A stretch of 64,000 nucleotides of DNA from positions 79,193 to 143,192 of the forward strand of contig NZ_FORD01000004.1 in assembly GCF_900113925.1 (NCBI RefSeq), in the 5' to 3' direction. A program made the position numbers and the translations under genes. Each line of letters begins with the position of its first letter. Position 1 is the first letter of the stretch. Below are positions 10,717 through 18,784 of the stretch, piece after piece. The notes under the pieces were generated by a model. That model was given only the letters and a program-made list of their open reading frames with translations. It had not been told where the DNA came from and did no database searches. The stretch comes from Nitrosomonas sp. Nm34 (lineage in GTDB: Bacteria; Pseudomonadota; Gammaproteobacteria; Burkholderiales; Nitrosomonadaceae).

Positions 10717-11637
10717 TTAGATCGCGCCACCGCTCTCGAGCCATTCACGGCAGTCGAAAGTGAGTGCTCGATCACAAGCAGCCTCATACAGCGTTATTTC
10801 CTCGTCAGAAAGCACCTCACGCCAACGACCGTTTGTACCTTTATGAAGAAAAGTTTGTGCTCCCCCTTTCCAGAAATGGCCACCTCCCGGTGCGTATCGA
10901 TCTCCCTGACGTTTCATTTCCGCAAAGGAAACTGCCTGGATGATGTCAGCCCAAGTATTCTCGGACACATCAATTTCCAGAAATGCAGCCATGCGACGCA
11001 CTTCCCGCTCAGTATCTTCGAGCATATCGTTGTAGTGAAATAGTTGAATATTAGGCAGGTGACGAAAATTCCACCAAGACTGCACATTGGAAAGATGCGA
11101 CCAGTAGGGCCAACCATCCGTTTCCCACGCGAACGAACCACGCGTTATCCAATTCCGCCAAAAGGTATGGATATCATCGGGTGGTCGCGGCAACTCATCA
11201 CCCACTCGGCCCGGCAGCAAATTCATCAGTGTAAAAAACTCATCCTTCATACTCTTATAATGATTCCATAACGACATGAAGACATCCCGCGGATCGCGGG
11301 CAATATAAAGGTACTTGATTTTCTCACTATACAACATTCCATCAAGCGGCAAATGCGTCTTGATGAAGCGACGGTGCGTCTGAGCTTTCAATTTGTTCAA
11401 CACTACTTCAAGCGGCATAATGCGCATATCCAGCCACGGTGACATTTCCGCAGGAGCAGCCGGGAAATTTCCATCTGGAAAAAGCAGATGCGCCACAATA
11501 GCCTGAGTCCAGGTCGTACCCGCCTTGTATGATGTGGCCACGACGATATCATTCTCGCGCGGCTCGAAATAATCCCAACGGGTACTATCGAAATGATGAT
11601 TCTGGTAGATATGGGTACGCTTCGGTAAAGTTGGCAT
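10717..11637 (-). CDS. Sulfotransferase domain protein (PAPS-dependent)
   Basis: The product (306 residues) belongs to the cytosolic-type sulfotransferases that move sulfate from PAPS to an alcohol or amine acceptor. The 5'-phosphosulfate loop is TSYKAGTTW (residues 35-43). His95 in FIKTHLPLDG is the expected catalytic base. The 3'-phosphate motif is YIARDPRDVFMSLWNHY (about 111-127). The C-terminal PAPS loop region includes HKGTNGRWREVLSDEE, replacing the usual RKGxxGDW-type motif. The acceptor cannot be predicted. The gene stands alone between tpiA and the thioesterase gene, on the same strand but with large gaps. It has no signal peptide, so it acts in the cytoplasm. Confidence 0.87.
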   Translation of the reverse strand: MPTLPKRTHIYQNHHFDSTRWDYFEPRENDIVVATSYKAGTTWTQAIVAHLLFPDGNFPAAPAEMSPWLDMRIMPLEVVLNKLKAQTHRRFIKTHLPLDGMLYSEKIKYLYIARDPRDVFMSLWNHYKSMKDEFFTLMNLLPGRVGDELPRPPDDIHTFWRNWITRGSFAWETDGWPYWSHLSNVQSWWNFRHLPNIQLFHYNDMLEDTEREVRRMAAFLEIDVSENTWADIIQAVSFAEMKRQGDRYAPGGGHFWKGGAQTFLHKGTNGRWREVLSDEEITLYEAACDRALTFDCREWLESGGAI

Positions 11638-11720
11638 GCTGGAAATCTATTTTGAAATGAATTATGGGTAGCTTATAGAGAAACACTCTCAATTTGGCAA
11701 GCATATATCAATGGCAGAAA

Positions 11721-11740
11721 TAAGATTGGCGGCAATCTTA
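11721..11740 (-). terminator. Possible hairpin terminator after the thioesterase gene
   Basis: An 8-bp perfect inverted repeat (TAAGATTG / CAATCTTA) with a 4-base loop lies about 190 bases beyond the end of the thioesterase gene. The U-tract is weak on either strand. It could also simply be a chance palindrome. Confidence 0.3.
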
Positions 11741-11929
11741 CTCTGGTTCAGTTATAAATCTCTGGAATAATTTGCCAGTTTCATTCCACTCTTTTTGCAA
11801 TCACTATTACACCAGGATATTTTCTTTGCCAATACTTATTTTTATAACTAAGCGCATCCTGACATACACTTTGACTTTACCTCTGATTCTCGTTATTGAT
11901 TTATTGATGAGAGTGATGAGTGCGCTGCA

Positions 11930-12352
11930 CTATTCCTGCGGTACTACCCTTGGCCGCCGGTCTGCATCAATCGCCACGTAAGTTAGTACCGCTTCGGTTA
12001 CTTTGATACAAATCTCTTGTCCACCTTCCCGTGTACCACGTTGCGCATAGACCGATACATCAACAGTAATAGAGGTGCGCCCTATTTTGATAATATTGGC
12101 GTAGAAACTAACGATATCGCCTACAAACACAGGTTGCTTAAATACAAAGGAATTGACAGCCACCGTTGCGACGCGTCCTCGTGCTCGCCGGATGGCGGGA
12201 ATGCTGCCCGCAATATCGACTTGCGACATGATCCAGCCACCGAAAATATCACCAGCGTAATTGGTATCCGATGGCATCGGTACCGTGCGCAAGATGGGCT
12301 GACTTTCTGGCAAGGAAACGTGTCGTGCGGGATCATACGGAATGTTTGGCAT
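11930..12352 (-). CDS. Acyl-CoA thioesterase, YciA-like hotdog family
   Basis: This 140-residue single-hotdog protein resembles YciA-type acyl-CoA thioesterases, which hydrolyse acyl-CoA to free acid and CoA. The signature is TNYAGDIFGGWIMSQVDIAG (about 30-49), with the family's conserved Asp in the GDIFGGW turn. GRVATVAVNSFVFKQPVFVGD follows as the central strand. It lies 48 bases downstream of the acyl-CoA ligase gene in the same direction. Together with the ligase and FadE upstream, this suggests a small fatty acyl-CoA turnover unit. Substrate length is unknown. Confidence 0.9.
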   Translation of the reverse strand: MPNIPYDPARHVSLPESQPILRTVPMPSDTNYAGDIFGGWIMSQVDIAGSIPAIRRARGRVATVAVNSFVFKQPVFVGDIVSFYANIIKIGRTSITVDVSVYAQRGTREGGQEICIKVTEAVLTYVAIDADRRPRVVPQE

Positions 12353-12400
12353 TACTGACTCATAACAAGTTAGAGGTAGTTTAAAGAGAATTCATTTTGG

Positions 12401-14227
12401 TCAGTGCCCCGCGTATAAGCGCTCGATCTCAGTCTTGTAGCGCTCCAGAATTTTTGACCGCTTCAATTTCAGAGTAGGTGTCAGCATTTCATTTGCCACT
12501 GTCCACGGCTCATGGATTAAAGCTACACGATATACTTGGGCATACCCTGGAAATTCATGGATTTGCTGGCCAATCATCTCCAATACAATTTCTTCTGCTT
12601 GCTCATTTTTCGCCAGTTGCTGCGGGTCGGTTGACACTTGGCACTGGGCAGCAACACTTTCCAAGCCACGCCTGCTCAGTACCACCAATGCACTCAAATA
12701 AGAGCGTCCTTCACCAATGATCATAACTTGCTCGAACAGAGGATTTCGCAAAATAGCCGCTTCCATATCGGCTGGGGGCACCTTTTCACCCGTGGAGGTC
12801 ACGATAATATCTTTTATACGTCCAGTAATTGTGATGTACCCTTGTTCATCGATACTGGCAATATCCCCCGAATTCAGCCAACCATCATCAGAAATGATTG
12901 CTCGGGTCGCTTCCGGATTATTCCAGTAGCCAAGCATGACATTAGGGCCGCGAATCAGCAGGTCACCGTGCTCTCCGAGCTTGACTTCCACCCCCGGGAT
13001 AGGCAAACCCACACTGGAGGGCAAGTTATTAGCCAGGCGATTAGCACAAACCACTGGACTTGTTTCTGTCATCCCATACCCTTGCAATATCGGTAATCCT
13101 AAGCCAATGAAGACACGTGAAATCTCAGGCGAGAGCGCTGCTCCCCCACTTAGCGCCAACTGTAGCCGCCCACCCAGCTTATCCATCAGTTTACGTGCTA
13201 CCAGCTTATCCAGCAATGGCCATAGCAAATGAGACCAGTGCCAGGAATCACGCCCTTGCTGATGCTCAAATCGGCTGTAACCGACTTCTACCGCCAGATT
13301 GAACAGTTTTTTAGCTAGCGCTGGCCCCTCATCCAATTTGGCGCGTATGCCTGCATATACTCGCTCATAGATACGTGGCACCGAAACCAGGACAGATGGA
13401 CGAATTGTGAGCAAATCCTCCTGCAACTGTTGAATCGAGCGAGCATAAGCGATGGTGGCGCCACACATCATGGGCACATAATAGCCAGCTGTGCGCTCAA
13501 ATGTATGAGACAGGGGCAAAAACGAAAGCAGCAGATCATCGGATGTCACGTTCACGACCTGAGCAGAAGCGTATGCATTGGTCAGGATATTATGATGGCT
13601 GAGCATCACGCCTTTGGGATGCCCCGTTGTGCCCGAAGTATAGATGATCGTTACCAGTGCATGCGGGTCGTTAGTCTGATGAGGGATATCGCCCGCTTGC
13701 TCCGGCAACCACTTGCTCATCGCGATCACCCGATCGTCTACCTGAATTGCCTCCTGCTCGGACAAAGTAATGATTACGATACGCAACAATTTGCTGAGGT
13801 GCTCCTGTTTTACCAGAGAAAATGCTTCCCATTGCGCCAATTCCTCTACTAACAGCAGCTTAACACCAGCATTCTGCAGGCAGTAAGCTGCATTTTCAGC
13901 ACGATCCTCTGTGTAAAGCGGCACCACCACCAAACCCAATCCAATCGCTGCCTGTTCGAACATTATCCACTGGTGGCAATTTCGCGACATCACCGCGACC
14001 CGATCGCCAGGAGTCAAGTTTTCCCGCGACAAGGCAGTTTGCCAGCGCATGACTCCTTGTGCCATCTCAGACCAAGTGTAATCACGCCATTTCTCACTCG
14101 CCACATCAAAATCGCGATAAGCCACTGATTCGGCAGAGCGACGTACTCGTTCTTTGAATAAGCCATCCAGGGTTTTAGCCACTTCTACCGGAATGACATC
14201 TGTCTTGCTGTGCGGATGATTTGCCAC
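12401..14227 (-). CDS. Long-chain acyl-CoA synthetase (AMP-forming)
   Basis: The enzyme activates fatty acids with ATP and CoA (ANL superfamily, FadD15/long-chain type). The P-loop-like motif IIYTSGTTGHPKGVMLSHHN is clear. The adenylate motif is LQGYGMTETSPVV, and the hinge/C-terminal GRIKDIIVTSTGEKVPP comes near residue 515. I prefer the GTG start at 14227, with AGGGAG five bases upstream, giving 608 residues. The frame continues upstream to 14326 (641 residues), which would overlap fadE by 47 bases. It follows fadE and precedes the thioesterase gene, so all three probably share a transcript. A cytoplasmic or membrane-associated role in lipid degradation or remodelling is inferred. Confidence 0.93.
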   Translation of the reverse strand: MANHPHSKTDVIPVEVAKTLDGLFKERVRRSAESVAYRDFDVASEKWRDYTWSEMAQGVMRWQTALSRENLTPGDRVAVMSRNCHQWIMFEQAAIGLGLVVVPLYTEDRAENAAYCLQNAGVKLLLVEELAQWEAFSLVKQEHLSKLLRIVIITLSEQEAIQVDDRVIAMSKWLPEQAGDIPHQTNDPHALVTIIYTSGTTGHPKGVMLSHHNILTNAYASAQVVNVTSDDLLLSFLPLSHTFERTAGYYVPMMCGATIAYARSIQQLQEDLLTIRPSVLVSVPRIYERVYAGIRAKLDEGPALAKKLFNLAVEVGYSRFEHQQGRDSWHWSHLLWPLLDKLVARKLMDKLGGRLQLALSGGAALSPEISRVFIGLGLPILQGYGMTETSPVVCANRLANNLPSSVGLPIPGVEVKLGEHGDLLIRGPNVMLGYWNNPEATRAIISDDGWLNSGDIASIDEQGYITITGRIKDIIVTSTGEKVPPADMEAAILRNPLFEQVMIIGEGRSYLSALVVLSRRGLESVAAQCQVSTDPQQLAKNEQAEEIVLEMIGQQIHEFPGYAQVYRVALIHEPWTVANEMLTPTLKLKRSKILERYKTEIERLYAGH

Positions 14228-14279
14228 GTTTTCTCCCTGTTTATATTGACCATACTGTTCGTAGAAATTCTGCCCTGTT

Positions 14280-16604
14280 TTATGATGTCGTATCTGTTGC
14301 TTTCCCAAAATCAGGCGGAAAATCATCGACCATAATCACGCGACGTCGCAAGACCTTCATTTTTTCGAGTAATGCCGCTTCTTCTTGATTAATAATACCG
14401 CGCTCCAGTGCCTCGGTTACTCTCCTATCTTTGGATGAAGTCAATTGGCCTGTCTTAATAGCGTTGCGCAATTTTATCTCGATGGCGTCGCATGCCACGG
14501 CACATTCCATAGCCTGCTCAAGATGCGCCAAAGGCTCTTTGTCAGCTGTAGGAACATACATTCCTGCTGTCAGACGATCACGCACTTCACCAGGCTCCAG
14601 AATCAGTCGAGCAACTGTATGCGAAAGTGCATCGGAGGGTGGTGCAAACCGCATCCCTAATGGGAACACCAGTATTCGCATCATCCAATGCATCAACCAG
14701 TTTCCCGGAAAGTTCTTCAGCAATTCATCGAAGGTTTGCTGAATACGATAGCGTGCATCCTGGATTGACCAATGCAACAGCGGCAAATCTGCAACAGGTC
14801 GTCCCTCATCTTCAAAACGCTTCAGTGTTGCAGAGCACAAATACAGCATACTGAGAATATCGCCGAGTCGTGCAGATATCCTTTCCTTCCGTTTGAGTGC
14901 TCCGCCCAGCTTTAGCATGGCAATATCGGTCACTAAAGCAAACGCAGCGGAAAAGCGCGTCAATTGCCGGTAATAATCGGCGGTATCATTCAAAACACCC
15001 TCTGGTACTCCTTTAATATATTTGCTGCCTAAACCGAAGAAAAAACTTCGCAAGATATTACGCAGACTAAAGCCAATATGTCCCATCAGTGCCCGATCAA
15101 ATGCAACCGAAGCCTGTTTTTTGTCCGGATCATTCGCTGCATTGATTTCTTGTAATACATAGGGATGGCCACGTATTGCACCCTGACCGAAAATGATCAT
15201 ATTGCGCGTCAAAATATTGGCACCTTCGACCGTAATACCGACTGGAATCTGCTGATAAGTGCGGGCTAAATAGTTGCTTGGCCCCATACAAATGCCTTTG
15301 CCACCGTGGATATCCATGGCATCATTAATCGCCTGACGGCTACGCTCGGTCAAATGATATTTAACGATAGCTGAAATCACCGATGGTTTTTCACCGAGAT
15401 CCACTGCACCAGCAGTCATGACTCTGGCCGCATCCATCATGTAGGTGTTGCCAGCAATGCGTGCCAGCACTTCTTCCACTCCTTCAAAGAACCCAATAGG
15501 GGTCTTAAATTGCACGCGCACCCGACCGTATGCACCACCTGTGCGGGCAGCCAGTTTGGCTGCCCCGGTACTGGTAGCGGGCAGGGAAATCGACCGTCCG
15601 GCAGCCAGGCAGTTCATCAACATCCGCCAGCCGTTACCCACTCCCTCATGTCCACCGATTACCCACTCCATGGGAATGAATACATCCTTGCCAGAATTTG
15701 GACCATTCTGAAACGCTCCGTTCAACGGAAAATGACGACGGCCGATATTCACACCTGGCGTTTGAGTAGGAATTAAAGCCAGGGTAATACCCAGATCTTC
15801 TTGATCGCCAAATAATTTATCTGGATCACGTAGCCTGAAGGCCAATCCCAGGATAGTGGCAACCGGCCCCAACGTAATGTAACGTTTCTCCCAGGTAACG
15901 CGCATGCCGAGCACATCTTGCTGACCGTTATACTCACCTCGACATACAATTCCCAGATCAGGGATGGATCCAGCATCAGAACCTGCTTCTGGTCCGGTCA
16001 AGGCAAAACAAGGCACTTCAATACCTTTCGCCAAACGAGGTAGATAATAGTTTTTCTGCTCCTCAGTCCCGTAATGCAATAGTAATTCAGCTGGACCCAA
16101 CGAATTGGGCACCATGACCGTTACAGCTGCCGTGTTACTGCGCGAGCCGATTTTCATCACTACCTCAGAATGCGCCAATGCCGAAAAGCCATACCCTTCA
16201 TATTCCTTCGGAATAATCAAACCGAAGAATCCATTATCTTTAATGAATTGCCAGACATGGGGTGGCAAATCATAGCGCTCGTGGGTAATATGCCATTCAT
16301 CCAGCATCGTACAAAGTTGCTCAACGGGACCATCCAGAAATGCTTTTTCCTCCGGGCTGAGCGTAGGTTTGGGATAAGCCAGTAATTTGTGCCAATCTGG
16401 TCTACCGCTAAACAGATCTCCCTCCCACCACACTGTCCCTGCATCGAGCGCCTCCCGCTCAGTCTGTGAAATCTGAGGAAGAATTTTGCGGAAAATTTTC
16501 AATATAAAATTGGAAACAAGGTTACGACGCAAAAAGGGGATCACCAGAATGATGGCTATGATCCCTATTAACGAAAAAATTAGCAGTAAAAATGACTCAA
16601 GCAT
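14280..16604 (-). CDS. fadE: Acyl-CoA dehydrogenase, FadE family
   Basis: FadE is the flavoenzyme of the first beta-oxidation step (acyl-CoA to trans-2-enoyl-CoA). At 774 residues it matches the long FadE type, not the 380-residue ACAD type. The first ~40 residues include a membrane helix, MLESFLLLIFSLIGIIAIIL. The ACAD core includes CFALTGPEAGSDAGSIPD (FAD/substrate region) and GKGICMGPSNYLARTYQQIP. The C-terminal third is the DUF1974 domain typical of proteobacterial FadE. It is the first gene of the fadE-ligase-thioesterase group. A beta-oxidation enzyme in a presumed autotroph suggests lipid turnover rather than growth on fatty acids (inference). Confidence 0.93.
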   Translation of the reverse strand: MLESFLLLIFSLIGIIAIILVIPFLRRNLVSNFILKIFRKILPQISQTEREALDAGTVWWEGDLFSGRPDWHKLLAYPKPTLSPEEKAFLDGPVEQLCTMLDEWHITHERYDLPPHVWQFIKDNGFFGLIIPKEYEGYGFSALAHSEVVMKIGSRSNTAAVTVMVPNSLGPAELLLHYGTEEQKNYYLPRLAKGIEVPCFALTGPEAGSDAGSIPDLGIVCRGEYNGQQDVLGMRVTWEKRYITLGPVATILGLAFRLRDPDKLFGDQEDLGITLALIPTQTPGVNIGRRHFPLNGAFQNGPNSGKDVFIPMEWVIGGHEGVGNGWRMLMNCLAAGRSISLPATSTGAAKLAARTGGAYGRVRVQFKTPIGFFEGVEEVLARIAGNTYMMDAARVMTAGAVDLGEKPSVISAIVKYHLTERSRQAINDAMDIHGGKGICMGPSNYLARTYQQIPVGITVEGANILTRNMIIFGQGAIRGHPYVLQEINAANDPDKKQASVAFDRALMGHIGFSLRNILRSFFFGLGSKYIKGVPEGVLNDTADYYRQLTRFSAAFALVTDIAMLKLGGALKRKERISARLGDILSMLYLCSATLKRFEDEGRPVADLPLLHWSIQDARYRIQQTFDELLKNFPGNWLMHWMMRILVFPLGMRFAPPSDALSHTVARLILEPGEVRDRLTAGMYVPTADKEPLAHLEQAMECAVACDAIEIKLRNAIKTGQLTSSKDRRVTEALERGIINQEEAALLEKMKVLRRRVIMVDDFPPDFGKATDTTS

Positions 16605-16728
16605 CTTTTTTCCTGTAAGAATTGAGAGTCTGATTACACTACCGCAGAAAATACTTGTGTCAAGTATTACTGCGCTGAAGTTCTCAATGGTCTATCAAAA
16701 TCCCTTTGAGGTGTTGTAAAATCGACTC

Positions 16729-16838
16729 ATTCCATTTCTAAATCAAATATGACGCGAAGGCGAGCCACAGACAGTATCAATCATACGGCAAGATGAAGCC
16801 GACAAAGTCAGTTGTCAGTTTTGATTTAAAAATGGAAT
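16729..16838 (+). repeat. MITE-like foldback repeat, copy 1
   Basis: A 110-base imperfect palindrome begins ATTCCATTTCTAAATCAAA and ends TTTGATTTAAAAATGGAAT. The centre contains GACAGTATCAATCATACGGC. It has a tandem duplication of GTCAGTT near the right arm, making it longer than the other copies (101-103 bases). It lies in the divergent gap between fadE and the MCE gene, 100 bases before the latter's ATG. It has no coding capacity. Confidence 0.9.
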
Positions 16839-16938
16839 CAGATCATAAACAAAATAATAAGTGTCAATATCTCACTGACCTCTTCACTTGGTGTCATAAT
16901 ACCTATATCTATCAGCAATCATCTCATTAGGACTGTAA

Positions 16939-17847
16939 ATGGAAAACCGGGCCCATGCACTTGCAGCGGGTTTATTCGTCATTATCCTGGGCATGGCAGC
17001 GGCAGCCGCTATCATGTGGTTTAGCGACCAGAAGATACTGCACGACCACTATATTCTGGTATCGAAAGAAGGTTCCGTGGCAGGATTGAATCCTGAATCC
17101 TCAGTTCGTTTTCGTGGTGTCCCTGTCGGCAAGGTCGAAAACATCAGGTTCGACCCACAGAATCCGAATCTGATCTTAATACGCATCGCCGTGCGTAGCC
17201 ATGTCGTTTTTCCAAAAAATATCTATGCACAATTATCTACTCTGGGAATTACTGGACTTGCCTTTATCGAAATGAATATTGAGGGGAAAGAGCCTTCGGA
17301 TGAACTCCTCTCCCCTGATGAACGTATTCCTCTGCGCCCTTCTTTTGTCAAAGAACTTTCCACCTCACTAGAAGATTTAGTCAATAATTCCAACCATGCC
17401 ATCAAACGCATCAATTCTTTGTTAAATGAACAGAATCAGGAGCAAATCCATACTATTCTGACTGGTCTTGTCCAGGCGATCCGCCGTTACGATAGTTTGG
17501 CAGATCAGCTACAATCAGGCATTCAATCTCTACCTGATTTAACTTCCGAGGTTGGACTTGTGTTTAAGCAGACCAATCAGCTCTTTTCAGATATCAATCA
17601 AACTCTGGGAAAAATCAACCGACAAAACGGTCTGGCAGATAACTTGACACAGAATAGCCGGGAACTTACTGATACTTTACTAAAATTACGAGAAGTCAGC
17701 ACAGCCATTACAGAAAGCTCCTACCATATCAACCGTATGATACTTAAATTAGAAGAACAGCCGCAAAGCTTACTATTTGGTAGCCGTCCTACTTTACCTG
17801 GCCCCGGAGAAAACGGTTTTGTGCCGCCACGGAAGATCATGCCATGA
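16939..17847 (+). CDS. MCE family protein (MlaD/PqiB-like)
   Basis: MCE proteins form periplasmic rings anchored by one N-terminal helix and carry lipids between membranes with an ABC transporter. This 302-residue protein has a helix at about residues 8-28. One MCE domain follows (about 38-118), with GLNPESSVRFRGVPVGKVENI and LSTLGITGLAFIEMN. The rest is a helical, polar tail (about 140-270) predicted to be coiled. It overlaps the lipoprotein gene by four bases. The usual partner permease and ATPase genes are not next to it in this window, which is odd for the family. Confidence 0.9.
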   Translation: MENRAHALAAGLFVIILGMAAAAAIMWFSDQKILHDHYILVSKEGSVAGLNPESSVRFRGVPVGKVENIRFDPQNPNLILIRIAVRSHVVFPKNIYAQLSTLGITGLAFIEMNIEGKEPSDELLSPDERIPLRPSFVKELSTSLEDLVNNSNHAIKRINSLLNEQNQEQIHTILTGLVQAIRRYDSLADQLQSGIQSLPDLTSEVGLVFKQTNQLFSDINQTLGKINRQNGLADNLTQNSRELTDTLLKLREVSTAITESSYHINRMILKLEEQPQSLLFGSRPTLPGPGENGFVPPRKIMP

Positions 17848-18455
17848 TCCAATTCGCTATTAAATTCGCTATCGTATTTTTACTGCTTGCTGGCTGTTCA
17901 CTAGCACCGCAAAAAAATTCTCCGGTAACCGTCTATGATTTTGGCCTGCAACGCCCTGCAGAGCAGAGCAATCCAGCTCCCTTTAACACAAGTATTTTCG
18001 TAGCAGAGATTAAAGCTCCTGTATGGTTGGATAACTCAGCAATCCAGTATCGATTTGCCTACCATGATCCGGCACGATCCTATGCCTATGCCGACAGTCG
18101 TTGGGCTGCCTCACCAGCCAAACTGCTTACTCTGCGAATTAAAGATCACCTCATTACCCGGAATGGTATGATCAGTAGCCATGACGGCTTAAAGGCAGAC
18201 TATGCTTTATACATCGAACTCGTGGAATTTACTCAGGTATTTGATAAACCAGACAATAGCCTGGCTATCATTCGCTTGCGCGCTAGCTTGATCGAACGAA
18301 ATTCACGCTTATTACTCGCCCAAGAAAACTTCTCTAGCGAACAAGCCGCTCCGTCGGCTGATGCTGCTGGCGCGGTCGCTGCTTTCATTTCAGCAAGTGA
18401 TGCTGTATCGGACAAATTAAGCCAATGGCTTATTCCATTTCTCAATCAAAAATGA
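17844..18455 (+). CDS. ABC-type transport auxiliary lipoprotein (PqiC-like)
   Basis: This 203-residue outer-membrane or periplasmic lipoprotein has a signal peptide ending in the lipobox LLAGC (Cys18). The body resembles the ABC_trans_aux family (PqiC/YmbA-like), with YDFGLQRP, LDNSAIQYRF and DSRWAASPAKLLTLRI. Such proteins pair with MCE proteins in intermembrane lipid transport, and this gene overlaps the MCE gene by an ATGA. The last eight residues and the stop codon come from MITE copy 2 (starting 18432), so the native C-terminus was probably different. Confidence 0.86.
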   Translation: MIQFAIKFAIVFLLLAGCSLAPQKNSPVTVYDFGLQRPAEQSNPAPFNTSIFVAEIKAPVWLDNSAIQYRFAYHDPARSYAYADSRWAASPAKLLTLRIKDHLITRNGMISSHDGLKADYALYIELVEFTQVFDKPDNSLAIIRLRASLIERNSRLLLAQENFSSEQAAPSADAAGAVAAFISASDAVSDKLSQWLIPFLNQK

Positions 18456-18534
18456 CGCGGATGCAAGCCGCAGACAGTATCAATCATACAGCAAGGCGAA
18501 GCCGACAAAATCAGTTTTGATTTAGAAATTTAAT
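18432..18534 (+). repeat. MITE-like foldback repeat, copy 2 (overlaps the lipoprotein 3' end)
   Basis: A 103-base copy of the same palindrome (ATTCCATTTCTCAATCAAA...GATTTAGAAATTTAAT). The right terminus has diverged from GGAAT to TTAAT. Its left arm supplies the final codons and TGA of the preceding lipoprotein gene. Confidence 0.88.
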
Positions 18535-18640
18535 GACGATAGATTTTATAGATGCAACCAAGCAAAATAAGATGAACAAAATTTCATTTCACATCTTTCT
18601 GTGACGCACTTATGATAATATCCGTCACTTTTAACTTTAT

Positions 18641-18784
18641 ATGCATCACGTGCGCCTACTGTATATCGCTGCTTTCATATCCTTCTGGTTGACTGCTTGT
18701 GGAACAAAAGGGCCGCTCTATCTTCCCCCCAAAGAATCTCCTCCAGCATCACAACCGTCTGAGGAGACACAAAAAAATCAATGA
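18641..18784 (+). CDS. lptM: Small lipoprotein LptM (YifL-like)
   Basis: This 47-residue lipoprotein was found by translating the gap before lysA. It has a signal peptide with lipobox LTAC (Cys20), then the invariant CGTKGPLYLPP motif and a short polar Pro/Glu-rich tail. LptM stabilises LptD during assembly of the LPS export machine at the outer membrane (family knowledge from E. coli). The gene directly precedes lysA, the usual location, and its stop overlaps the lysA ATG (ATGA), so the two are probably coupled. Confidence 0.9.
   Translation: MHHVRLLYIAAFISFWLTACGTKGPLYLPPKESPPASQPSEETQKNQ

Noticed and set aside
10247..10720. 157-codon open frame on the plus strand over the tpiA start
   Set aside because: It is antisense to tpiA for part of its length, has no family similarity, and shows no coding character.
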